NCBI GenBank assembly: GCA_963825315.1
Contig: CAWGST010000002.1
Location: forward strand, 868,001-932,000
Source of the DNA: DASRLE01 sp963825315
Lineage (GTDB): Bacteria; Verrucomicrobiota; Verrucomicrobiia; Limisphaerales; Palsa-1400
DNA length: 64,000 bases
Reading direction: 5' to 3'
Every line of letters starts with the position of its first letter. Positions within the stretch are counted from its first letter, which is position 1. Both the position numbers and the translations under genes were made by a program. Below are positions 17,424 through 26,813 of this stretch, in pieces. Below the pieces are notes generated by a model that worked only from the letters and a program-made list of their open reading frames with translations, ran no database searches and was not told where the DNA came from.

Positions 17424-19398
17424 CTGCTGAGTACCCGAAGCCTCGTTCGCACAATGCCTGTCCGAGTTTCCTCACGGCGGCGACGCCTTCCTTATCGCGC
17501 GGTGCGGGGAGGAGGATGACGCTGTTTGACTGGACGTCAGCGGGGTTGCTGGACACGTCGGACTTTTCGCGCCCACGGCAGAGGAGGAACTTTGGCTGGT
17601 GTCTCCGCTTGGAATGGCTGGCTCCCGAATCCTCGCTCTCGCCTTCCACGTCGCCGGTAGTGTCAGCGCTGTCATCGTTTTGCAACCACTCGCGGAAGCG
17701 GTGGAGCGGGACAGAGAACATCTCGCTCGCGACCGGGCGGCAAAGGCTCACGATTTCAGCCCAGTCTTGCGGGCGTTCCGGGTCGAGGTCGCAGCGGAAG
17801 GCGACGTACACTTCGGCGGCACTACGACCTTTGCCGTGGAGGAAAATGCCGATGTCCGGGTTGGGATGCGGAAGCGGCGAAGTTTGGCAGAGGAAATCAA
17901 GATGCGCCGGGAGCAAAATCGGCGCGTCCGGCGAGGGAGCCAGCAACTCGTGCAGTTTTTCGGGCGGCGGGAGAAGCGCACGCAGGGCTTCAAAACCAAA
18001 ATTTACGCTGCGCGTCTCTTTCCCCTTTTCATCGGTCTCGATGGTGGCTTTATCATTTTCCCAAAGGAACTCCCAAGTCGCCCGTAGCGCATCCCCGTAG
18101 ATTGGGTCGCTTTCCTTGAGCGCAGACTCCGCGACTAAGATAAACGCATGGGAAATCTCCGGCTTGCCGAGTCGGGCGAGGCGACCAAACCGCTGCCGCA
18201 GCGCATCGAGGCTGGCACATTCAGTGACGAGCGCATCGAAGCTAAAATCAGCGCCGACTTCGAGGCATTGCGTGCTGACGAGAATGAGCGGACGAATTGG
18301 GTTTTGCGTCGGCGAGGAATGTAGCAGCGGGTGCAGTTTTTCGCCGACGAGAGCATCACGCTCGACGGAGCGGATGCGGCCCGTGAGCAGTTCCACATCG
18401 AAAGCGGGTGACTCCCCGTTAGGAATTTTCTCGCGGGCTTTGCTGCGGAGTGTTTCTGCGATATGCGCGGCGTGGGCGACGCGGTTCACGATTACACCGA
18501 CGCGTAGCGTTCCACTGCGGGCGAGGCTCTCTGCGGCTTCGGCAAGCTTGCTTGTCAGCTTTTCCTCGTCCTTCGCCTTTTCCAAGACAGCCCGCTTGGA
18601 TGCGGTCAGGCGAGCTTGCAGCACCTCATGGTTTAACGCCTTCGCCCGCTCCTCGTCGGAAGCGGGAAAAACGTCCGCCTTTTCCTCGCCGTCTTCTCCG
18701 GGCGGAGTCGCGGAAAGGACGGTGACGTGAAACGGCGTATGATTGGCGACCTCCGACCACTTCGGCGTGCGGAACATCTGCACCGCTCGCAACGTTTGTA
18801 GGAATGGCACCGCGCAGTGCGCTTCATCAAGAAAGATGAGACTGTCGTTTCCGGCCAGCCCCGCGAAAATCGGCGCGGCAAGCGCACTGTGGCCATAGCC
18901 GCGAAAGAGTAGGCACGAGCCAAGCTGGTCCACTGTGCTGGTGATAATGCCGGCCTGCGACGGGATGCGCGCCCAGCGGTCGTCGCGCAGCACGCCGCCC
19001 CGCAAGCGACCCACAGCCAGCGGGCGTTCGCGCCGTGGCAATCCACGCAAATCAAGCAGTCGCTCGGCGACAGCGCGAATGGCGGGGGTAGTGGGGTTTC
19101 CAAGAGCCTTCGCGAGCTTCTCCGCCCGCTCGAAGGCTTCATCCACCACGATGCGCCGGTCTACGACGAACCAGATGCGCCGCGCGTTCCTGCGATTCGG
19201 GTCACTGGCCTGCGCGGCGAGCCCATACACCGCGATGTCGAGGCACGCGGTCTTTCCGCTCGCTGTGGGCAGGTCAATCGCATCGGGCCAACGGCCGGCG
19301 GCGGCGCGTTCGGCGAGCATTTCCTGCCACGGGAAAGGGCTCTTTTCTTTCCCCCACAAATCGCGGAAGAAATCTGCGAACGAAGGAAACGCGCTCAC
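17293..19398 (-). CDS. cas3: Cas3 helicase portion, type I-G
   Basis: Start is GTG 19398, overlapping the csb2 stop (GTGA). The DExH helicase motifs are present: LPTASGKT (Walker A), FLDEAHCA, VSTQCLEVGADFSFDAL, and QRFGRLARLG. Cas3 is recruited to target DNA bound by Cascade, then unwinds and degrades it. The last ~45 residues (VGTRHAKRRKDSHAPHPPP...) are out-of-frame sequence after a frameshift near 17430. The HD nuclease continues in the next frame (16398-17423). Confidence 0.88.
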   Translation of the reverse strand: MSAFPSFADFFRDLWGKEKSPFPWQEMLAERAAAGRWPDAIDLPTASGKTACLDIAVYGLAAQASDPNRRNARRIWFVVDRRIVVDEAFERAEKLAKALGNPTTPAIRAVAERLLDLRGLPRRERPLAVGRLRGGVLRDDRWARIPSQAGIITSTVDQLGSCLLFRGYGHSALAAPIFAGLAGNDSLIFLDEAHCAVPFLQTLRAVQMFRTPKWSEVANHTPFHVTVLSATPPGEDGEEKADVFPASDEERAKALNHEVLQARLTASKRAVLEKAKDEEKLTSKLAEAAESLARSGTLRVGVIVNRVAHAAHIAETLRSKAREKIPNGESPAFDVELLTGRIRSVERDALVGEKLHPLLHSSPTQNPIRPLILVSTQCLEVGADFSFDALVTECASLDALRQRFGRLARLGKPEISHAFILVAESALKESDPIYGDALRATWEFLWENDKATIETDEKGKETRSVNFGFEALRALLPPPEKLHELLAPSPDAPILLPAHLDFLCQTSPLPHPNPDIGIFLHGKGRSAAEVYVAFRCDLDPERPQDWAEIVSLCRPVASEMFSVPLHRFREWLQNDDSADTTGDVEGESEDSGASHSKRRHQPKFLLCRGREKSDVSSNPADVQSNSVILLPAPRDKEGVAAVRKLGQALCERGFGYSAVGCVGTRHAKRRKDSHAPHPPPMSRAVARYERLPAAANLARTG

Positions 19399-21080
19399 AA
19401 TTCCACCCCAATCGGGCGGCACAGCCCGTAGCCACGATACCGCCCCGCGCCGAGGATGACTGGACCGCGCACAGCTTCATCGAAAAGGAGGATGGCGTGC
19501 GTGTGGCGACGTTCGCTGCCGTCCTTGCGCCGGAGCCGGGGAAAGGCGTGCGACGGCGGTGCGCCGAGGTGGGCCGAGACGGGCGTCACGACGACTTCGC
19601 GCGGGGGTGGCAACCCGATGCGCTTACAACCGGCGGTAATCATCTCTGCGACTTCGGCGAGGTATTCGGACTTCGCCTTGGCTTTCGGGTGATGGTCATA
19701 GGCGATGGGCGTGACGGTGCTCCAATGCGTCGCCCCGTCGGGATGCCCCGTCCAAGTCGCGGGGCGGAGCGTTTCGAGAGGGCGAACCATCGTCGAGGAA
19801 ACTAGCTTCCACACGCCGAGGCGCCCCAGTTTCAGCCCCTCTTTGCATACCCGTGCGGCGGCACGGAGCACTTCTGAACGCAGTTCGCCAGACATGTCTT
19901 CCGGCAATGCTAACGCGACACCCGGCAGACGGCCATCTGCATGAGGATGACCGACGAAGGCGAGCGGCAGGAAAGCCGCGTGGGCTGTTTGCAGGGGTGC
20001 GCCGCCGGACGCGTGGCCGGTAAGCAGTCCTTGCGCTTCCGGACTGAGGTCGTTCGCCTGGCTTGCTAGCGCCTCGCGCCAGCGGTCGGTCAGCGCGAGT
20101 GTGCAGGCGAGATCGAGTTGGCGATACGGGCCGACCTCACGTTCAAGCGTGAAGACCACCAAGTGCGAGCTGAACACGCTGCCCGATGCGGCCGAAGGTT
20201 CAGAAGTTTCCTCAGCCTTCACGTAACCTGCATAAGTGGAAATCCTTGGCCGGTGTTGTGGCGGCTCTCCAGCGGGAAAGGCGGTGGCGCGGGCTTCCTC
20301 GGCAGCTTTGGCGGCAGCCTTCGTCACATCCGCAACCTTTTTCGCATCTTTCTTCGCTTCCTTGGTGGCCACTCCCGCCTTTGCAATCGCATGGGCTTTG
20401 GCCGCTGCCTCCGCAACGGATTCCGCCTCATCTTCGGTAACTTTTAGATCGCAGTATCGAGCGATAGCCTCGCCGTTGAAGGCGCGGTCCAGTTCCGCAA
20501 GAGTTCCGGCCTTTGGAACGCGAAGGAGATGCGTGCTGCATTTCTCATCCACGACCCATCGCTGAAGTTCAGCGGGAACCGCATCCGCGAGCCACATCTG
20601 CACGAGTGAAGTAGAGTGCCCGACGCGCGTGACCTTCCCGCACAATGCCGCCAACGCCTCTCGTGTTTTCGGCGTCGGCTCGGCGTTTGGCCAGTGAAGC
20701 ACCACAGTATCGCTCGCTAGCGACGCGCGGGCGAAGGTGCGTTCCTGTCGGTTTCGCCGAAAAAAAGTTCCTGAAATTTCCTGGAAAAAGGTCGGCGTAC
20801 CCTGTTTGAAGTAGAATTGAGAAGTGTCGTCGTTCACTGGCACATACTGTGTCACCACAGCACACGGTTCCGCGTCCGGTGCATGGATTTCTGGCGGATC
20901 GGGCAATTCCTCCAGCCAACGCAACGCCGCACGTTCCGCAGCGTCCGCACCAGTCTGGTAATGCGCCGCCACCATCGCCATAAATATTCGGGCCGGATGC
21001 GGTGGCCACTCGACTCGTCCGTGCTCTCCGTGCGAGCCGACCGCGATGTCTTGGAGATATCGGATGCCGAGGGCGAACAT
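19395..21080 (-). CDS. csb2: Csb2, Cas5-Cas6-like subunit of type I-G
   Basis: A 561-residue protein from ATG 21080, two bases after the csb1 stop. It opens FALGIRYLQDIAVGSHGEHG then RVEWPPHPARIFMAMVAAHY, the GSU0054/Csb2 signature. It ends GAGRYRGYGLCRPIG, a Gly-rich RAMP loop. In type I-G, Csb2 combines Cas5 and Cas6 functions: it processes pre-crRNA and caps the crRNA handle. A long Ala/Lys-rich insert (about 235-280) is unusual and may be a linker. Confidence 0.9.
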   Translation of the reverse strand: MFALGIRYLQDIAVGSHGEHGRVEWPPHPARIFMAMVAAHYQTGADAAERAALRWLEELPDPPEIHAPDAEPCAVVTQYVPVNDDTSQFYFKQGTPTFFQEISGTFFRRNRQERTFARASLASDTVVLHWPNAEPTPKTREALAALCGKVTRVGHSTSLVQMWLADAVPAELQRWVVDEKCSTHLLRVPKAGTLAELDRAFNGEAIARYCDLKVTEDEAESVAEAAAKAHAIAKAGVATKEAKKDAKKVADVTKAAAKAAEEARATAFPAGEPPQHRPRISTYAGYVKAEETSEPSAASGSVFSSHLVVFTLEREVGPYRQLDLACTLALTDRWREALASQANDLSPEAQGLLTGHASGGAPLQTAHAAFLPLAFVGHPHADGRLPGVALALPEDMSGELRSEVLRAAARVCKEGLKLGRLGVWKLVSSTMVRPLETLRPATWTGHPDGATHWSTVTPIAYDHHPKAKAKSEYLAEVAEMITAGCKRIGLPPPREVVVTPVSAHLGAPPSHAFPRLRRKDGSERRHTHAILLFDEAVRGPVILGAGRYRGYGLCRPIGVEL

Positions 21081-21081
21081 A

Positions 21082-22398
21082 CTACTTTGCGTCCTGGTTC
21101 TCTTCTTTTGTGGCTTCGAGTTGGCTGAGCCGGACGAGGTCCACCAACTTTTGCTGTGGGACAAGTTCGATGGGCGCTCCCTCCCAATTCAATCCAACGG
21201 AGGCGGCAGCCGCGACGGCTGCTTCAAGCAGAGCAACCGCCTCATCGCCAGTGAGCGAAAACTTCTTCGGAGTGTGACCCGGCTTTTCCAGTACTTCCCA
21301 ATTCATCGCCGCCTCCGGCCAAAGCAGACACCGCGAGCGCAGGCCCATCCCGGACTCGAAAGCAAGCGTGGCTGCGCAGAGTCCAAGCGCCGCGAGAACC
21401 GTGCGGCCGGCGGCGTCAATTTCCGGCGAGGTATTGTCTGGAGCTGGGAAACACAGCCGACGAAGAGCAATAAGGGATAGCGTGGTGAGTTGTTCAGCGT
21501 ATTCGATGGTTGCCCCCGCGTAGAGGTTCTTGTCGGTTTTCTCGTCTCGCTGCTTTGGAAACGGTACGCTGCTGTGATTTATCTCCGATGGCGAAACTGC
21601 TGAATTTGCGTTCGCGGCTGCCAACGACCAGTTCTTATCGGCGGGTTTCAACACTTTTACCGCAGCGCGAATTTCAAGTGGGTCGCGGCGAACGCCGCGC
21701 ACAAGGTCGCCTACGGTCGCCCCAAAGCCAATCACCTCTGACACCATCGCCCGCTCAAACTTCGCTCCGAGACCGCCCTTCGGTCCGGTTGAGTCCCACA
21801 TCCCGAAAATCAACGCCGTGGGGCACAATTCGTAGAGCGCCGTGGCGTTCTGCTGGCTGACAGTGTTCAGTGCCTTGCCTTTGCTGCTTTTGCGGAAAGA
21901 TACGTTTGCCTGCTTCCCGTCTTGTCCTTCCGGCCCCTCTGAAATTTCGCTGTCACGAAGAATCGCATCCGCGAGCCGGTGCGGCACCTGCAAGCTCGTG
22001 ATAGTGCCGACGGCATCAATTAATCTTCCCGCCGTCTTGTCCGCATCCAAGTCTCCCGTCGGCGACCACTTCGAGAAGTCCACTTTCAGCACTGGAATCG
22101 TAATTCGCCCGCCATCCAACGCGTCCTGCAACGCCTGCTCCATGCGGTTCGCTTGCGACTGCACTGTATCAAGCACAACACACGTTACGGGCTGGGCGAG
22201 CACCTTGCCATCGTTACCGAATACCCGTCGCTGCTCCACGGCATAGACAGCACCCGCGAAAGTCGGCGGGAACACCTTGTCGCCCGCGCCTCCTGCGGGC
22301 TGGAGTCGGCGGCGGCAGCGAAAGGCTGCTGCATTCTCGGTGACAGCTTTTTTGAGGCTATCGAAGTCTAACGGTTTGGTTTCATTTGTTGTGTTCAT
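21082..22398 (-). CDS. csb1: Csb1, Cas7-like backbone subunit of type I-G
   Basis: A 438-residue protein from ATG 22398. The family features of GSU0053/Csb1 are seen: FPPTFAGAVYAVEQRRV near the start, LDTVQSQANRMEQAL, VPHRLADAILRDSE, and GMWDSTGPKGGLGAKFERAM. Csb1 is the Cas7-type subunit that coats the crRNA spacer. Its start overlaps the stop of the cas3-like fragment upstream (ATGA). It is the first complete cas gene of the operon. Confidence 0.92.
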   Translation of the reverse strand: MNTTNETKPLDFDSLKKAVTENAAAFRCRRRLQPAGGAGDKVFPPTFAGAVYAVEQRRVFGNDGKVLAQPVTCVVLDTVQSQANRMEQALQDALDGGRITIPVLKVDFSKWSPTGDLDADKTAGRLIDAVGTITSLQVPHRLADAILRDSEISEGPEGQDGKQANVSFRKSSKGKALNTVSQQNATALYELCPTALIFGMWDSTGPKGGLGAKFERAMVSEVIGFGATVGDLVRGVRRDPLEIRAAVKVLKPADKNWSLAAANANSAVSPSEINHSSVPFPKQRDEKTDKNLYAGATIEYAEQLTTLSLIALRRLCFPAPDNTSPEIDAAGRTVLAALGLCAATLAFESGMGLRSRCLLWPEAAMNWEVLEKPGHTPKKFSLTGDEAVALLEAAVAAAASVGLNWEGAPIELVPQQKLVDLVRLSQLEATKEENQDAK

Positions 22399-22694
22399 AT
22401 TATTGTTTCTTCGTTGAAAACTGTCCGCATCTGCAGGCAATAAACGAGTCGGCGCGGCCAGTCTGCTTTTTTGAGTTCAACGCGATTCCACAGCCATGCG
22501 AGAACAACGGCACCAGTTTTACCAAGGCCCGTGGGGACATTGATGAGCAATGAACCACAATCGCACCCCTGGGTCAGCGTTTTGGGATTGTCCAAGCGTG
22601 CATCGTTGCCGCACGCGAGACGACATTGGTAGGCAAATGGCCGTTCAAGCTTTGTCGCGTCAACAAAATATTGCTCGAAGCCCGGCGAGTTCAC
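22395..22694 (-). pseudogene. Relic of a second Cas3, N-terminal fragment
   Basis: A 99-residue frame from GTG 22694 with a GAGGAAGG site upstream. It encodes a helicase N-terminus: FEQYFVDATKLERPFAYQCR, LINVPTGLGKTGAVVLAWLW (Walker A), WPRRLVYCLQMRT. This resembles the start of Cas3 enzymes of another type I lineage. It stops abruptly after motif Ia (FNEETII) and overlaps csb1 by ATGA. The rest of that cas3 has been deleted, and the intact cas3 downstream is a different sequence. Confidence 0.75.
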
Positions 22695-23195
22695 AGCTCG
22701 CCGCCTTCCTCAATTTCATTCTCAAGATGTCTGCTCCTGAATTGCATGAAATCACCTCAATCGCGCCAAAGTGGACCCGCTTTGCGTCGTTTCCCGGCGT
22801 GGTTTTACTCTTTTACCAGAATGACTTGCGGACTGCCAGCACGAAAACTGTGCCCACCAATGTTCGTTCGCATCACCCTGATCTGCATCCCATTTTCTGG
22901 ATCGTCCCGGGTGCTTCGGTTGGAAGGTTGGCTGCCGGGGAACGGAGCGTTTCCACAGTGAAGCGTTTAGCGGAACGGCGGAAGGAGCGGAGTGACCGGA
23001 GCCAACCTCCCAAAGGAAGCGCCGCGCGACTGCGCCGTCCCCAAGCCGGAACGAACGCACGCGGAGCAAAGTGGTCCACGGGCACCAGGGTGCGATCACG
23101 GCACGGAGCGCACGTTGGTTCCGGCTGTTTCCGGTCGTGGCAAGCCGCGCCAAGTGGTTTATTCGTGACCGCGCGGTGGATGATCTGAATTACCA
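22695..23195. other. Intergenic stretch upstream of cas operon
   Basis: About 500 bases between the cas operon and the ParB-like operon. Several overlapping open frames on both strands lack protein-like composition. The cas promoter is expected here on the minus strand, but I could not place a convincing -35/-10 pair. A GGCGAG/CTCGCC inverted repeat flanks the GTG of the cas3 relic. Confidence 0.4.
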
Positions 23196-24071
23196 TCACA
23201 ATGTCTCAGCGGCCACAATCGCCTCGAATTCAGGAAAAATATCTGGATAATTGGCATTCAAAAATCTCACCACTTTGGCGTTGTCGAGAAGTTTCTTGAT
23301 GTACCCGCGAGCCAGGGTCAGATTCAGCATATTTTCTCCGTAGGATTCTTCAACGGCTTTAAAGTCGTGTTCGAGAGATTCCATCTCATGCTCCATCCTG
23401 CCAATGTCTTCGGCTGACAAACCCTCTTTGACCTTCGGTTTCCCCGGCTGCGCCAACTGATCTTTCGGCGTTCCTAAAACCAATGCCTCCGCATAACCAG
23501 CCGTGTAGTTGTCAGCACTCACCATCAGCTCCGCGATTTCGATCTGCCGCACGCAAGTGACTTGTTTCAATAAACGAATGGCTTTCGGACAGATTGCCTT
23601 GGTCTTCAACAAATCAGCGGCTTCCCCATGGATTCCATCGAGTAGTTTTATTGATGCCCGAACATTCCCAACGGAGATATTCAGCGCCGCTGCAATCCGC
23701 TCTGGCCTCACTCCGTTTCGAACCGCCTTCACGATCATCTTATGTTCCTGGATCGGAGCAAGCCGACTGATCCGCGCATTGTACGTGAAACTTTCATCAT
23801 CGTTGGCGATGAGGCATTCCGCCTCAGTCTCGCCGAGTTCCTTCAGGGCAAAGTACCGGAGGTGACCGTCCAGAAGCAGATATGTTTCCACACTGCCCTT
23901 CTGGGGATGGACCATGAGTGGTTCAACCAACCCCACCTCCTTGATAGATGCCCGGATTGTTTTGTAGCGACGAATATTTTTCTGCGGGTCCTTCAATTGA
24001 CGAACTGGCAGAATCGCGGCGAGTGAAAGCCGAATCTTCCGCATCTCGAATGCTACTTTTACATCATTCAT
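23196..24071 (-). CDS. ParB/RepB-like partition protein (second copy, full length)
   Basis: A 291-residue protein from ATG 24071, overlapping the previous stop (ATGA). The N-terminal ParB/Srx-like domain contains IRASIKEVGLVEPLMVHPQK and YLLLDGHLRYFALKELGETE. A helix-turn-helix region follows (RPERIAAALNISVGNVRASIKLLDG), then a helical RepB-type C-terminal region. ParB-like proteins bind DNA for plasmid partition or regulation. No ParA ATPase is in the window. It is the last gene of the recombinase operon. Confidence 0.82.
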   Translation of the reverse strand: MNDVKVAFEMRKIRLSLAAILPVRQLKDPQKNIRRYKTIRASIKEVGLVEPLMVHPQKGSVETYLLLDGHLRYFALKELGETEAECLIANDDESFTYNARISRLAPIQEHKMIVKAVRNGVRPERIAAALNISVGNVRASIKLLDGIHGEAADLLKTKAICPKAIRLLKQVTCVRQIEIAELMVSADNYTAGYAEALVLGTPKDQLAQPGKPKVKEGLSAEDIGRMEHEMESLEHDFKAVEESYGENMLNLTLARGYIKKLLDNAKVVRFLNANYPDIFPEFEAIVAAETL

Positions 24072-24382
24072 GAAGCCACCTTGTGTTTCGTTCCGAGTTT
24101 GGCCCACAGATATTCCGGCATGATACAGTCTGCCTCTGTCTCGCCAAGTTCCTTCAGGGCAAAGTACCGGAGGTGACCGTCCAGAAGCAGATATGTTTCC
24201 ACACTGCCCTTCTGGGGCTGGACCATGAGCGGTTCAACCAACCCCACCTCCTTGATAGATGCCCGGATTGTTTTGTAGCGACGAGTATTTTTCTGCGGGT
24301 CCCTCACCTGACGAACTGGCAGGATCGCGGTGAGGGAGAGCCTAATCTTCCGCATTTCGAATCCGACCTTTACATTTGTCAT
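24068..24382 (-). CDS. Chimeric truncated ParB-like protein from tandem duplication
   Basis: A 104-residue frame. Residues 1-87 are nearly identical to the N-terminus of the full protein at 23196-24071. The last 17 (MPEYLWAKLGTKHKVAS) match the C-terminal tail of the upstream protein at 24379-25269 (MPKYMWAKLGNKNKEAA). It is thus one unit of a roughly 311-base tandem duplication that spans the gene junction. Both ends keep ATGA overlaps, so it may still be translated. It lacks the HTH and would have at most the ParB/Srx-type fold. Confidence 0.75.
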   Translation of the reverse strand: MTNVKVGFEMRKIRLSLTAILPVRQVRDPQKNTRRYKTIRASIKEVGLVEPLMVQPQKGSVETYLLLDGHLRYFALKELGETEADCIMPEYLWAKLGTKHKVAS

Positions 24383-25269
24383 GCAGCTTCCTTATTTTTG
24401 TTTCCGAGTTTGGCCCACATATATTTTGGCATGGTGGAAAGGGTTTCAGCCCGCAGCAGAGTCACAAAATTATCGTCACTAAGCAGTTTATCAAATGCTG
24501 TGACGATGAAAACGAGTTTGGCATCGCAAATCCTGGCCTTTCGTATCATCAACTTTTGCTTCTGGCTTTCGCGCCGGTACGCATTCACCAGGCTTTCCGC
24601 GCTGGTCAGTCTCCTCCGTCCGGCGCGGCTGCCGGAGTCACGCTGCTTGCCGGCAAAACGTCGCTGGTCAATCAGGCGTTTCACAGTGCGAATGGACAGC
24701 AGATTGAGTTGCTTGGACTCGTAGGCTTTTAGCAATTCACGTTGCGTCTCCACATCGTTTGCCTTGGCGATGTCCATCGCAACGCCGAGAGGAATCTTCC
24801 CGCTCGAAGCCGCATCCAGCAACCGCTCTTCTCCGGCGTTTTGCAGGGCGACCAACCCGGCGACCATAGTGTTATCAAGGCCCAGTTTTCTCGCGATTTC
24901 GGTATGGCCGTACCCCGCTGCCTTCAGCCGTTCAATCTCACGTATTAGGGCCAATGGGGTCGGGTATCGCCGAGCCATATTCTCAACCAAACTGCGGAGC
25001 AGGCGTTCCTCTTTTGAAATTTCGACGATCACTGCCGGGATTTCTTTGTGCCCCAGTGCGATGAATGCCTCGATGCGCCCCTGGCCACACACCAAATCGT
25101 ATCCGGCTCCTTCCTCCTCTTTTGGCGAGCGCAGACTGACCTGAATCGGCTTTTTCAACCCCAAATTCTGTATGCTCTGAACAATCGCTTCAAACTTTTT
25201 CCGGTCACGATGCCTTGGATTCAAAATGCGAATCTGGTCAATCGGAATCATTTTGACTTCATCTTTCAT
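24379..25269 (-). CDS. ParB/RepB-like partition protein (first copy)
   Basis: A 296-residue protein from ATG 25269, overlapping the recombinase stop. The ParB N-domain shows PIDQIRILNPRHRD, VQSIQNLGLKKPIQVSLR, and DLVCGQGRIEAFIALGHKEI, with ENMARR and the HTH GHTEIARKLGLDNTMVAGLVAL. It also carries a RepB-type helical C-terminus. Unlike the second copy it has the canonical CGQGR segment. Pairing of two divergent ParB-like proteins with a serine recombinase suggests they act together on DNA, possibly to control recombination. That is inference. Confidence 0.85.
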   Translation of the reverse strand: MKDEVKMIPIDQIRILNPRHRDRKKFEAIVQSIQNLGLKKPIQVSLRSPKEEEGAGYDLVCGQGRIEAFIALGHKEIPAVIVEISKEERLLRSLVENMARRYPTPLALIREIERLKAAGYGHTEIARKLGLDNTMVAGLVALQNAGEERLLDAASSGKIPLGVAMDIAKANDVETQRELLKAYESKQLNLLSIRTVKRLIDQRRFAGKQRDSGSRAGRRRLTSAESLVNAYRRESQKQKLMIRKARICDAKLVFIVTAFDKLLSDDNFVTLLRAETLSTMPKYMWAKLGNKNKEAA

Positions 25270-26813
25270 GCAGCCTCCTGAAATTTGATGCGTTCAGCCA
25301 TGCCCAGGAAATAGTCCAGCGTGTCAAACCGATAACCATCCAGGTAAATCCCGTTTTCCTCTGCGACACGCAAATTTTCCCATGTCATGTCGATGGCCGG
25401 GAGTAAATAGTAATCGCGAATGGCCTCGTTAGTTTCAGTCATCCGAACGGCGACCGTAATATCCGGCTTCAGCCCCTCATCCAACCTTATGACCCACCTC
25501 GACGAACCACCGGCCGTGATCCAGTGGCGGCACAGAACGATGGAAACACGCAATTCATTGTTCAGATGAAGCAACTGCGCCCGTTCATCCCAGGCGGCAA
25601 CGGCACCCAGGTCCCCAATCCGCCGAATCACTGACGCGACGATTTCGGGGTGCTCCTTGCGCAGTTTCCGATTGATTTCTATGAAACTGTAGTCAATGCC
25701 AGGGTCGTATCCGATCAGTTGGTACGCGGACACCAAACTGCCGAAACGATGTCGAAAGGCCGCACTGGACGGAAGGTCTTGCGCTTCGTCAATCAATATA
25801 CCGTTGATGCGCCCGTGCTGTTTGAGGACTCCGCGCAGTTTTTCCAACATTTCTTCATTGGTCAGCTTCCGGCTCCGCGCCAGAATGATACCCCGTGCCG
25901 TGTGGAAAAGGCTCGGCTCCACGATGCCTTCAAAAATGCCATCCGAGCGAATCCACTTTTCTTCCGGGTTCACCACATGTTTGAGTTTCAGCTTGAACGA
26001 GGTGCGATGATACACGTTGTTGCCGATGTATTTCTCGTTGGTAAGCACCTGGTGAACAGTGGCACGGTTCCACATGCGCCCAAAGTCAGTGAGCACTCCT
26101 TGAATATTCAGCGCCTTGGCAATTTCCAATTCGTTTTTTCCTTCGTTAACGAATGCCTGGTAGATCCATCGAACTGTTTTGACTTCCTCATCCGGTCCGG
26201 GAATCAGGATCACCCGGTCGGTTTGGAGGCTCTTGTGCTCCCCCATTTTGAGCACGGCTTTGTGTTGGCCGTTTTGGTCAATCAACATGCGTCGCAATCC
26301 GAATCCGGCAGTGCCGCCCTGTTTGTACCCCATTTGGATCAACCGGCAGGCGCCTTGAAACACCTTGGAGGACAATTCGCGGCTGTATTCACCAGCCATC
26401 GCTCGTTTGACACCTTTGACAATCGTGGAGACTGGGCTGCCGTCATTTTCAAATTGTTCAGCGCAATAATGGACCGAGACTCCGGCTCGACGGCAAATGT
26501 ATTCATAATAGGCGCTTTCATCAGCATCCTGAAATCGCCCCCATCGACTGACATCATACACAAGGATGGATGAAAAATTGATTTGCCCGTTCTGAACATC
26601 CTGAATCATCCGCGCCAGGGATTCGCGGCCCTGGATATTTAGGCCACTCTTGCCTTCGTCTGAGTATTCTTTGACAATCTGCATTTCACGGCGCTTGGCA
26701 TATTCCCGGATGACGTCCATCTGGTTGCTGGTCGAGTACTGCTGGTGCTCCGTGGACATCCTCACGTAAGCGGCGGCATTGTTGAGTGGCAAGACTGTTT
26801 GGCTGGTGTTCAT
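25266..26813 (-). CDS. Serine recombinase family protein
   Basis: A 515-residue protein. The resolvase domain has AAAYVRMSTEHQQYSTSNQM with the nucleophile Ser, DEGKSGLNIQGR, and DVSRWGRFQD. A recombinase domain follows (VRWIYQAFVNEGKNELEIAK, WNRATVHQVLTNEKYIGN). The C-terminal ~180 residues form an unrecognised domain (GVLKQHGRINGILID ... DYFLGMAERIKFQEAA). It starts the overlapping operon with two ParB-like genes. A degenerate N-terminal copy lies directly upstream (26925-27362). Confidence 0.9.
   Translation of the reverse strand: MNTSQTVLPLNNAAAYVRMSTEHQQYSTSNQMDVIREYAKRREMQIVKEYSDEGKSGLNIQGRESLARMIQDVQNGQINFSSILVYDVSRWGRFQDADESAYYEYICRRAGVSVHYCAEQFENDGSPVSTIVKGVKRAMAGEYSRELSSKVFQGACRLIQMGYKQGGTAGFGLRRMLIDQNGQHKAVLKMGEHKSLQTDRVILIPGPDEEVKTVRWIYQAFVNEGKNELEIAKALNIQGVLTDFGRMWNRATVHQVLTNEKYIGNNVYHRTSFKLKLKHVVNPEEKWIRSDGIFEGIVEPSLFHTARGIILARSRKLTNEEMLEKLRGVLKQHGRINGILIDEAQDLPSSAAFRHRFGSLVSAYQLIGYDPGIDYSFIEINRKLRKEHPEIVASVIRRIGDLGAVAAWDERAQLLHLNNELRVSIVLCRHWITAGGSSRWVIRLDEGLKPDITVAVRMTETNEAIRDYYLLPAIDMTWENLRVAEENGIYLDGYRFDTLDYFLGMAERIKFQEAA

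Noticed and set aside
22752..23153. Open frames on both strands in the 22.7-23.2 kb gap
   Set aside because: No protein-like composition, ribosome site or motif. Treated as intergenic.
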